Part shown: in pieces, positions 1 to 8,779 of the stretch | How the letters are laid out: the number at the start of each line of letters is the position of its first letter | How positions within the stretch are numbered: the stretch's first letter is position 1 | Assembly (NCBI GenBank): GCA_031002005.1 | Contig: CM061920.1 | Coordinates: 117,976,095-118,040,094, forward strand | Direction of reading: 5' to 3' | From: Vandiemenella viatica | Lineage: Eukaryota > Arthropoda > Insecta > Orthoptera > Morabidae | DNA: 64,000 bases | Translations under genes and position numbers: made by a program | Notes under the pieces: generated by a model | The model's input: the letters and a program-made list of their open reading frames with translations, nothing else | Told to the model about the DNA's origin: nothing | The model's database searches: none

Positions 1-1050
1 GTTCACCGTAATCGGATCAACGGTTTGCGGGTTTGTTTAAATTATGGGGTGTTATGGGGAAGAGGGGGTAATTAGAGGTGGTGGAAAGAGAGAGAGGGAT
101 TGGGTTTTTGTGAATTAATGTGTACATATTCTTATCTAAATCGGATAAAATATGTGGTTTGCCTAAATTATGGGGTGAAAACGTAATGGGTTGGAAAGGG
201 GGACAGGGGATGAATATTCGGAAACCATACATAGGCAGTATTTTTCTGTTTGTTTTAAAGTATAAATCTACAAATTCTTATCTAAATCGGATAAAAAATG
301 TGGTTTGCCTAAATTATGGGATAAAAACGTAATGGGGTTGGAAAGGGGGAGAGGGGATGAATATTCAGAAACCATACGTAGGCGGTATTTTTTCTGTTTG
401 TTTTAAGTATAAGTGTACAAATTCTTATCTAAATCGGTTAAAAAATGTGGTTTGCCTAAATTATAGGGTAAAACCTTAATGGGGTTGGAAAGGGGGAGAG
501 GGGATGAATATTCGGAAACCATACGTAGGCAGTATTTTTCTGTTTGTTTTAAAGTATAAGTGTTCAAATTCTTATCTAAATCGGATAAAAAATGTGTTTT
601 GCCTAAATTATAGGGTAAAAACGTAATGGGGTTGGAAAGGAGGAGAGGGGATGAATATTCGGAAACCATATGTAGGCAATATTTTTCTGTTTGTTTAAAG
701 TATAAGTGCACAAATTCTTATCTAAATGGGATAAAAAATATGGTTTGCCTAAATATAGGGTAAAAACGTAATGGGGTTGGAAATGGGGGAGAGGGATGAA
801 TACTCGGAAACCATACGTAGGCAGTAATTTTTCTGTTTGTTTTAAAGTATTAGTGTACAAATTCCTATCTAAATCGGATAAAAAATGTGGTATTGCCTAA
901 ATTATTGTGGTGAAAGGGGCGAGGGGATTAATATTCGGAAACCGTATGTAGGCAGAAGTTTTATGTTTGTTTTAAAGTATAAGTGTACAAATTCGTATCA
1001 AAATCGGATAAAAATGGTTTTGCCTAAATTATGGGTGTTATGGGAATAGG
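1..1050. repeat. Satellite with ~147-bp unit, 7-8 copies
   Basis: The core CTTATCTAAATCGGATAAA recurs at about 131, 277, 424, 571, 717, 864 and 994, giving spacings of 146, 147, 147, 146, 147 and about 130. Each unit also carries a GTTTGCCTAAATTATGGG block, a G-rich GGGGAGAGGGGATG block, and ATTCGGAAACCATACGTAGGC followed by a T/G-rich stretch. Copies differ by scattered substitutions and small indels, and the last is shortened. Several minus-strand open frames of 70-100 codons are only this repeat read through. The array is probably cut off by the left edge of the window. Diverged single units with the same order of blocks appear on the opposite strand at 55.7-56.2 kb. Confidence 0.92.
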
Positions 1051-2880
1051 GGTGACTTTTCTAAATTTTTTTTCACAGGAACCTTCGCAGACGCACACTC
1101 GAAAACTCTCCAAAGTTTCATTGCAATCTGATAAATGGTATGGAATGCATAGAAGACGAACAAACAAACATTGATTTTTATATATAAAACTAGAAGATAT
1201 CTAATAATGGCACCGCTAATGATTCTGCTCGAAAACTCATGATAAATGTTTAATACATCAAAATTTCTTGCGAGTTATGCTTTAACAACCAAACGCCATT
1301 TTGGTACAGGCTGCATTTCAACTGTAAAAACTAAATTCTTTAGTGCACTAATGGTCAAAGTTGTTGCAGTATTTTTGTGTGTTATTGTTTCGTATTTATA
1401 TTTTTTGATGGCTGTGATAGCAACATATTCCCGAATAATATCGTTCAAAGAACGCGTGCATGATATTTATACTTCGCTATAAGGCTTCTCCCAGTCGCTC
1501 GCGGTATAGCGTTACGGCACTTTTTAAGTGAAGTTTGTGAGGTATGTATATGTTTTACAACTCTAAGAGCAATACACATTAAGCAAATAATATATCGAAC
1601 GTGTGTAACAATTTTCAAACCGAAAGGACATTCCTTTATGAGTCCCAGTGATTACGCTAGAGCCAAAATTTATATAGCGATGCATTATTGCCACTAAATG
1701 CGATACAGTAATAATTAATATTGAAGTATTGTTTTTCTGGCGGCAAGTTTGCGCGTAGTACGTGGCTAGGTTGAAATGCAACGCGGACACGGATGAAAAG
1801 GGAAACCTTTTGCTACAGCGCAAGGTAGGGAATTTACTTGAATTTATTTTATAACAATTCTGATTATTAAGCAATAGCTAAGAAATCAATTAGAACCTGA
1901 AAGAAAGGTATGTATTTCGTTTAAATTGCATATTAATTATCAGTTTTTTAATGAAATTATTACATGGTTTGAATGAAGAAGTTAAAAATTGATCGCGTTA
2001 TGCATGCCCTAAGCCACATTAAATATTACGTGGCATAGCGTAAGTTGTTAAGATTTTATTTTTAACATTCGTTTTCATTGGGGTCATTATTTCAGCCGAT
2101 GTAAGCTGTGCCGCCTTAAACATTGATCTTCAACACAGGTAATAAGAAAGACAGGCGAGGCGTAAGTACCTGAATATTTTGAATCAAGTTCATATGGCGG
2201 TGCATGATGACACTGACATGCGATACAGGGAATATATTAATTCGCGTGTGACTGAAGCTTTGCTTTTTAGAGGCAATATTGGCGAGTTGGGAGTCTGAAA
2301 TGCATCCTGGACCAAGTTATATTCACACATGAACAACGTTAGCGTTGCTCCATGATTCTTCGTTATGAGCAAGATTAATAAAGTATTTGAAAACATTTGC
2401 CACAACACTTTAGTTTGCTTTCTATTGTCCGGATGGCCTACACGAAGGCTGTAATACTTCTGTCCGGTCTCCATGCTTGTAATCTTCTATTCCGCATTGT
2501 AAAGACAAACCAATAACCGTTAAACTAGGGAAACAAATAGACCGCATATAGAACTACGAGTCGAACTATCGGCACAAAACCATCTAGTAACCCCGCGGGC
2601 TAACTTATGGCTAAGAGGATAGCAGGGACAAAGGTAAGCATCAGTGCTGAGGGTTTTCAAAATTCAGCCTAAAAAATTGTACGCTCAAGAAAAACTTGTT
2701 AAGAACACAGGTTACATCATTCACAGAAGTAGTTCCCCACTTATTGATAAGCTTGGGGAAGGGAAAAGAGAAACCAATTGCATTTCATTCTGCAGTAGAT
2801 CTTGGGAGTAGGAGGAAGACCTGTTTTCTAGCCTGATAAGCTCTTTGGACAACCGTAAAGAGACTCCACTCGTCCGCGTG
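1051..2880. other. Non-coding stretch with dispersed repeat motif
   Basis: I see no gene here. Three versions of a dispersed motif (consensus GGTTGAAATGCAACCTGGACC) occur at about 1301-1322 (minus), 1763-1790 (plus) and 2291-2315 (plus). The same motif lies inside both Helitrons further right, so this stretch is probably decayed transposon sequence. The text around 1090-1190 (CAAAGTTTCATTGCAATC and CGAACAAACAAACA) resembles generic transposon interior. The open frames present are short and of low complexity. Confidence 0.5.
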
Positions 2881-2886
2881 ACGCCA

Positions 2887-2956
2887 CAAGATGGCCGCCC
2901 CCAGTTTGGGCGACCAAGATGGCCGCCCCCCAGTTTGGGCGACAAGATGGCCGCCG
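2887..2956. repeat. Short GC-rich tandem repeat, 28-bp unit
   Basis: CAAGATGGCCGCC begins at 2887, 2915 and 2943, a 28-bp period with CAGTTTGGGCGAC filling the rest of each unit; the third copy is partial. Just beyond, GCCGTTAGTTCTTTG occurs twice (about 2952 and 3012), so the block extends as a looser duplication to about 3030. Confidence 0.85.
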
Positions 2957-3274
2957 TTAGTTCTTTGACCGGCCGCTAGGGAGCAGCATCTCCCAAGGGC
3001 TTAATTTCTTTGCCGTTAGTTCTTTGGCTCACTGGTAGGTGGCGTTCGGTGGCAGTATTTCGGCGCGCTCTGCGAATGCGTACAATTCCCACTCGACTGT
3101 TTGTTTATCCATACTAAGCGTGACGAAATGTGTACTCTTCGCGTCGGCTGACTATTTCTGTTCTGGCAAGATGCAAATATTTCAGCACAGTAAAATATTT
3201 TTTCGGGTCCTAAGCGTAAATCATTGCATTTTACTAAAAAAAAAAAAGTCCACATCAACGGATATTACGTGAAC
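2957..3274. other. GC-rich block, no gene seen
   Basis: The stretch 3040-3085 (GGTGGCAGTATTTCGG, then a GCGAATGCGTAC run) resembles 44885-44930 (GCGGCGGTATTTCGGTAGCG). It may be an older dispersed repeat. No convincing reading frame is present. Confidence 0.35.
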
Positions 3275-3335
3275 AGACTCGGTAGCGTTGGGACTAGGTC
3301 GCCGGTTCGAGTCCGGCCGCGGTGTTTTTTATTGA
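3275..3335 (+). mobile_element. SINE family 1, tRNA-like head fragment
   Basis: CTCGGTAGCGTTGGGACTAG followed by CGCCGGTTCGAGTCCGGCCG matches the head of the fuller copy at 54482-54690. GGTTCGAGTCC is a canonical RNA polymerase III B box. The central part of the tRNA-like head and the whole SINE body are missing. Confidence 0.7.
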
Positions 3336-3504
3336 AAGCCGTTCCAACTCGTCATTTCCAAATCATAATTTTAGTTTCCATACCTAGAGGATACCTGCCT
3401 TGAATAAAAAAAGCATTAATGTTTCCTTTAACGTTCTATATGGGGAAAAAAACGTCATAAACTCCAATATAAATTCTATGTGTACCTGTTTTCATGAAAT
3501 TATT

Positions 3505-3695
3505 TAGCGTTCTTGCCTCGCATTCGGGAGGCCGGAGGTTCGAATCCCCATCCAGGCATCCATGGTTTTCCCAAAATCACTCCAGGTGAATGGTGGGATG
3601 CTTCCTTCAAAAGACCATGACCGAATTCATTCCCATTCCTTTCCCGTCTCTAAAGACCACGTTGTTAGAGAGACGTTAAAAAAAAAATCGACTGC
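3505..3695 (+). mobile_element. SINE family 2, plus-strand copy
   Basis: The tRNA-like head is GCCTCGCATTCGGGAGG plus the B box GGTTCGAATCCCC. The body follows with CCATGGTTTTCCC, ATCACTCCAGGTGAAT, GGGATGCTTCCTTC and CCCGTCTCTAAAGACCACG, ending in GACGTT and an A run. Other copies are at 8996-9241, 14346-14525, 18292-18547, 19723-19930, 37735-37860 and around 44.5 kb. The first bases of the head are degraded here, and no target duplication was identified. Confidence 0.85.
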
Positions 3696-4121
3696 CGATG
3701 TGCATAGTATCCGTTTCTAGGGCGTCCAACACAGCGTTCGTATGATTGCAGAATTTTGTACAGAGTCTCAGGCTTGCAGCGAATTTCGTATGCATTTGTT
3801 CAGGTGTCCTGCTATCGATAAGGAATTCAGGTTGCGCCATATGCTCATTGCACTGCAAAACCGCCCCAGCGGGATACATAGAAATATTTCAGCATTCACT
3901 TCGGTTCAGAAGAATTATTACGAGATGAAATAATTATTATATGTCAGTTTTCGTGTACAAATCTAGGAAACATTTTTATGGTAGCCCAATCACTCGTGTT
4001 TTCAAAACGAAGATCGAAAATTTTGTTTTCATTCTGGGTGAAGATAAACTGCTTAAGTCTTTGATTTAATTAAAAATAGACCATGTGAAAGCGTAACTTT
4101 TACTGGTTGCTGTATTTTTTA
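3696..4121. other. Unassigned sequence before the gap
   Basis: No gene seen. Two overlapping short open frames on the plus strand and one on the minus strand have no recognisable motif. Confidence 0.3.
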
Positions 4122-5121
4122 NNNNNNNNNNNNNNNNNNNNNNNNNNNNNNNNNNNNNNNNNNNNNNNNNNNNNNNNNNNNNNNNNNNNNNNNNNNNNNN
4201 NNNNNNNNNNNNNNNNNNNNNNNNNNNNNNNNNNNNNNNNNNNNNNNNNNNNNNNNNNNNNNNNNNNNNNNNNNNNNNNNNNNNNNNNNNNNNNNNNNNN
4301 NNNNNNNNNNNNNNNNNNNNNNNNNNNNNNNNNNNNNNNNNNNNNNNNNNNNNNNNNNNNNNNNNNNNNNNNNNNNNNNNNNNNNNNNNNNNNNNNNNNN
4401 NNNNNNNNNNNNNNNNNNNNNNNNNNNNNNNNNNNNNNNNNNNNNNNNNNNNNNNNNNNNNNNNNNNNNNNNNNNNNNNNNNNNNNNNNNNNNNNNNNNN
4501 NNNNNNNNNNNNNNNNNNNNNNNNNNNNNNNNNNNNNNNNNNNNNNNNNNNNNNNNNNNNNNNNNNNNNNNNNNNNNNNNNNNNNNNNNNNNNNNNNNNN
4601 NNNNNNNNNNNNNNNNNNNNNNNNNNNNNNNNNNNNNNNNNNNNNNNNNNNNNNNNNNNNNNNNNNNNNNNNNNNNNNNNNNNNNNNNNNNNNNNNNNNN
4701 NNNNNNNNNNNNNNNNNNNNNNNNNNNNNNNNNNNNNNNNNNNNNNNNNNNNNNNNNNNNNNNNNNNNNNNNNNNNNNNNNNNNNNNNNNNNNNNNNNNN
4801 NNNNNNNNNNNNNNNNNNNNNNNNNNNNNNNNNNNNNNNNNNNNNNNNNNNNNNNNNNNNNNNNNNNNNNNNNNNNNNNNNNNNNNNNNNNNNNNNNNNN
4901 NNNNNNNNNNNNNNNNNNNNNNNNNNNNNNNNNNNNNNNNNNNNNNNNNNNNNNNNNNNNNNNNNNNNNNNNNNNNNNNNNNNNNNNNNNNNNNNNNNNN
5001 NNNNNNNNNNNNNNNNNNNNNNNNNNNNNNNNNNNNNNNNNNNNNNNNNNNNNNNNNNNNNNNNNNNNNNNNNNNNNNNNNNNNNNNNNNNNNNNNNNNN
5101 NNNNNNNNNNNNNNNNNNNNN
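4122..5121. other. Assembly gap, 1000 N
   Basis: Exactly 1000 consecutive N, the usual placeholder for a gap of unknown size between scaffolded contigs. Any translation through it is meaningless. Distances and order across it rest on scaffolding, not sequence. Confidence 0.99.
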
Positions 5122-5298
5122 CGCATACAACTTCAGATACAGTAAGACGAGCCAGTCAAGAAATGATTTATTCGGTGATGGTATCGAGATGAGAAAATAT
5201 TTGTTTATAAGTTAATTACAGCTAAAAGAATTGTATAACCTGAAATGTGTATTATTAAGTAAAAATCGCAGCGAAATTTTTAAAAAAAGTTTGTTTCT

Positions 5299-5544
5299 AA
5301 GGGTTAGGGTGAGACTATATTAGGCCTCTTCCAACCAAATGTCAACCTCTCCTTCACGTGGTGCTTCAGGCAACAAGCTGTCCGAAAACCTTGGATCACA
5401 GTCGAAGTTTTGGAGTTGATGGATCAGCGGAGAAAGAACAAAAATGCTCAGGACGAAGCAGGAAGAGAGCGATACAGACAATTTAGAAACCAACTAATTA
5501 AAAAACGAAAAAAGGAAAAGAAAAATTTGCTGTAAGAAAAGTAT
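5299..5544 (+). pseudogene. RTE leader fused to mid-ORF, endonuclease deleted
   Basis: The leader TTCCAACCAAATGTCAACCT and CTCCTTCACGTGGTGC matches the minus-strand copy near 16860-16905. It then jumps directly to a segment encoding roughly WITEKILELMDQRRR and QDEAGRERYR, which in the other copy lies near 15480-15640. The whole apurinic-type endonuclease region is therefore missing. The frame is further broken by indels. No function is expected. Confidence 0.8.
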
Positions 5545-6237
5545 TTACTGACGCAATAAATCCGTGTGATGTTGCAGTAACGTAAATTTGCGAATAGATT
5601 TGAGAGCCTGCAGCTGGGTGCCAGACAGGTAGCCATCAGCCAAGGAATGCGGCTACCGCTCGCCGTTCCCCTAATCAGCTGGACCGCTAAGCGGGAGGGG
5701 CGTTGACACTCGCTGGGAGGTCAGGAAAGTGTGAGCCTCGTGGCAGCACGGAGACATTGGGAATATTATTCGCGAGTGTTAGTGAGTTCGCGCTCCCGTC
5801 TGTGACCCGCTGGAAGAGCTTTCGTCGATCGGGCGTCGAACACAATGCCAACCGCGAGCTGAGCTGAATGACTTCGCGCCGTCCCGCAGCAAGCAGCGCC
5901 ACCACGGACCTGCCCACAGATGCCGTCGCAGAAGCCAACTTGACGGTATTGTGAGCCTAACGAACGTGTGTGTTGAGTGCGTTCACCACTGGCGTCCACT
6001 AGCCCAGCAAACGACCCTGAGAACAATAATGTATGCCTGACAGTTCACGCTATCCAAATCTAATCTCTGAATTATGTCAAATTAATTAATGAAATCCATA
6101 TGCTTGGTTTAATAAATAGTAGTTTTAAATGGTGCCTTGATTATCAATTCATATCCCCCATACTAAATATTAATTGATAAATTTATAATAAATAAAATTA
6201 ATTACATTTTCTGATGTCACAATTAGCGTGACACTTC
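5545..6237. mobile_element. 693-bp insertion in RTE, possible solo LTR
   Basis: RTE sequence stops after AGTAT (5540-5544) and resumes with AGTAT (6238-6242), so an insertion with a 5-bp target duplication is well supported. The insert has a GC-rich first half and an AT-rich second half with AATAAA signals near 6108 and 6188, reminiscent of a long terminal repeat. However, the termini (TTACTG and CACTTC) are not the usual TG and CA. I see no inverted terminal repeats and no coding region. It could be a solo LTR or another short non-autonomous element. Confidence 0.6.
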
Positions 6238-6242
6238 AGTAT

Positions 6243-6679
6243 GAAAACGTAGAAAAGGAAATTGACGTAGGTAAAGTATTTGTGGCATACAGGAAGATCA
6301 AAAGAATTTTTGAGAAATGCAGTAAAGTTGTACAAACATTAAAGCTGTTGATGGGGAAACCTCTAAGCTATGAAGATAGAGCTAACCGATGGAAGGATTA
6401 CATAGGAGTTGGGTTGAACAACTGTGTACTAGAACAAGAAGGAGATGTCTACATTGATGATTATGTGATTCTGTTCTGTGTACAGAATTTGAGAGAGCTT
6501 TAAAAGATTTGAAATCAAATAAGGCAGTTGGAATTGATATGATTAGTGCAGAACTTCTGAAACCGTTACGAGCAAAAGGAATCTAAAGATTATTCAAACT
6601 GGTATCAAAAAGCCATAATTTTAATAAAAGTATCATCTTCAAACTTTCGAAGAAAGCACTAGCCGACAAATATGAGAAG
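6243..6679 (+). pseudogene. RTE pol fragment, start of reverse transcriptase
   Basis: The translation carries EKEIDVGKVFVAYRKIK, DRANRWKDYIG and a frameshifted DLKSNKAVGIDMISAELL, matching the minus-strand RTE copy (KVDVTYRKIK, DRANRWKEYTE, VNKAVGTDEIPAELL). This is the linker and first motif of the reverse transcriptase. The longest uninterrupted piece is 6228-6503, whose first few codons belong to the flanking insertion. Frameshifts near 6480 and stops near 6585 make it a pseudogene. Confidence 0.85.
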
Positions 6680-6681
6680 TA

Positions 6682-7525
6682 CAGGGCGTTCGCCGGAAAA
6701 CGCTACCCTCCCAGTCTGTTGCCGTCGGCAACTTGCTCGGTCAGTCCCGCCAGCAGTTTCCGCCAACCGGCACCGTGAATCACCGCACTGTTTAACACCT
6801 CCGCTGCCCCAACAGTGCATTGCAGTGACCCTTACATTGTTAAGAACGGTTTCTTTGCATTGTAGATAATTTGTGACTTCAGTCTCTTATTAATCAGTGT
6901 TGTGAATAAACGTTTCTTTGCGGTTTGGCTGGTTTGGGGCTTCATACTCTTATTAATCTGTACCGTGTTTGAGTGTGAGTAAAATTATGGTACGTTACAG
7001 TTTGCAACAAAGAATATTTCTCTACGATACATATGTGAAGAAGAAGTCGTTTAAAAAGTGTCGCAGTAAATTTCGTCGCGAATTTCCTGGCGCTTTACTG
7101 CCAGCTAAATCAACAATTCTGCGTCTGGTTAAAAAAGTAAGAGAAACGGGTTCATTTTTTAACAAAAAGAGACTGTCGGTCAACCGTATTCTCACAGAGG
7201 AGAAATTAACGATATCGCTTTTCGACTAAAACAGTCACCCAAAAAATCATTAAGTCAGTTAGGGCAGCGTGTGTCTCGAAATATGTTCAGAAGATGTGAA
7301 ATGTGCATTACACAAGAGGGTCAACAGTTCCAGCATCTTTTATAAGGTAAGCTAAATAATTACGTCACATTTAAATGCTTAGCACACAAGTTTATGAAGC
7401 GTAATTATTATGAAATAGTCCGCGGCCGACGGTCGAACAATGCCGGAAACTGAGCGCTCGCTCGCCGGGAGCAGTTTCTTCCTTGTAGCGCTAACAGTGG
7501 GTTGCGTTTCCCGGCGAACGCCCTG
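6682..7525 (+). mobile_element. TA-flanked IS630/Tc1-mariner-type transposon, deleted
   Basis: Ends are CAGGGCGTTCGCCGGAAAAC (6682) and, inverted, GTTTCCCGGCGAACGCCCTG (to 7525), an inverted repeat of about 22 bp with one mismatch. TA is duplicated on both sides (6680-6681 and 7526-7527). The flanking RTE sequence reads through when the element is removed. At 844 bp it is too short for a full transposase and encodes only an N-terminal helix-turn-helix domain. The catalytic domain is missing, so it could move only with help from a complete relative. A catalytic-domain relic of a related transposase lies at 20395-20900. Confidence 0.9.
6987..7229 (+). CDS. HTH domain (DUF4817-like) of truncated transposase
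   Basis: The 80-residue frame starts MVRYSLQQRIFLYDTYV and continues through KKCRSKFRREFPG and KSTILRLVKKVRETG. This is the N-terminal helix-turn-helix, DUF4817-like domain that opens many insect mariner-type transposases and would bind the terminal repeats. The first ATG in frame is at 6987. The frame ends with TAA soon after NRILTEEKL, where a full transposase would continue into its second DNA-binding and DDE domains. The following 290 bases show no catalytic motif. If expressed, it could only bind DNA, perhaps as a repressor of its own family; that is inference. Confidence 0.7.
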   Translation: MVRYSLQQRIFLYDTYVKKKSFKKCRSKFRREFPGALLPAKSTILRLVKKVRETGSFFNKKRLSVNRILTEEKLTISLFD

Positions 7526-7527
7526 TA

Positions 7528-8247
7528 TTTGAACTATAAGTCTAACATCGCACGCTCCAAAATTACTGACCAGAATAAATTACAGAAGAATGGAGAGGAT
7601 AGTAGAAAAAATAGAAAGTGAAGATCAGTTTTAGTTCAGGAAAAATCACGTTACAAGAGAAAAAATTCTGGCCTTAAGATTAATACTTGAAGGGCGGATC
7701 AAGAAAAACAAAGATACTTTTAGGGCGTATGTTCATATAGAAAAAGTTTTTGATAATGTTAGGTGGTACATGTTCAAAATTTTAAATAAGTCAGGTCTAA
7801 AAGACCGAGAGAGAAGAATACTTTACATTCCATATAAGAATCAAGTGGCTGTAATAAAAGCAGAGAACCATGAGAGACATGCATCAATTAAAATGGGTGT
7901 GAGACAAGGTTGTACTTTATCACCATTAATATTCTACTTGTACGTAGAGGAAGCAATAAAGGAAGTGAAAGAAAAATTTGAATGTGGCATAAGTGTTCAA
8001 GGAGATGTGTTTTGCTGATGATACTCTCCTGTTAATGTAACGGACTGAGAATCTTGAGAAGATACTGAATGGCATTTTGGACCAAACGTAATCCAAAGCA
8101 AGATAAAAGTGATGAAATGTAGCAGAAAGTATATTAGCAATACTAAATTATATACAAAAATAGGATAGGATGCGACAGGAGAAGTAAATAAATTTTGCTT
8201 TTTAATTACAACTTATGACCGAATGATTAAAAGCAGAATAGCGCTAA

Positions 8248-8286
<39 letters not shown>

Positions 8287-8612
8287 CCTTCATGAAAAAC
8301 TGAATTCTAATTTCAAATATTGATCTAGGACTCAGAAATTTTAAAACTTTATGTGAAGCACAGCAATTTATGATAGCGAGCATGGACTTCAGGAATACTA
8401 GAAGGAAGGAAAATTGAAGCATTTGAAATATGTTATAGAAGGATGATGGAAATTAGTTTGCCACAAAAAGTATGAAATAAATGTGTTTTGAAAATATTGG
8501 ATTAGGAAAGATGTTTGTGGAGGAGTCTAACAGAAAAAGAGACACTATGGAGGATCATATTTGGGATTGGTTAATTTGCTAGTGGAGGGAGCAGTCGAAG
8601 GTAAGAACTGTT
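7528..8612 (+). pseudogene. RTE pol fragment, reverse transcriptase core
   Basis: Recognisable pieces include RMERIVEKIESEDQF (frameshifted, near 7590-7630), TFRAYVHIEKVFDNVRW, IKMGVRQGCTLSPLIF and, in another frame, CFADDT (near 8010), the catalytic YADD-type motif. Further on are NIDLGLRN-like text (8310) and EAFEICYRRMMEISL-like text (8420), typical of RTE C-termini. A 37-base A-tract interrupts at 8249-8285. Several frameshifts and stops are present. RTE similarity ends near 8612 and resumes at 11897. Confidence 0.85.
8249..8285. repeat. Poly(A) tract inside RTE copy
   Basis: 37 uninterrupted A within RTE pol sequence. RTE text continues on both sides, so this is an internal homopolymer rather than the element's tail. 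It may be expansion of a short A run or the tail of a tiny insertion. Confidence 0.9.
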
Positions 8613-8779
8613 GATGAACTTCTCAATGAGGACGGGAGCACTGTTTATAAATTAAAAGGGTAAACGATAAATTCAATTACTTTCACCAAAGGTTTTTGGA
8701 AATTTAAGAAAGGTGTCTCCCTACAAAACTAGCTCCAGTTGGACAAAAACGAGTAAACAAAATTTTGGGTTACAGTTGG

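Noticed and set aside
1..1050. Regular repeats considered as a CRISPR array
   Set aside because: The whole 147-bp unit is repeated without unique spacers, and the context is eukaryotic.
3275..3335. tRNA gene
   Set aside because: B box present but the acceptor and anticodon arms cannot be formed; it matches the head of SINE family 1.
4066..5192. Long open frames across the N gap
   Set aside because: They consist of unknown residues only; N has no coding meaning.
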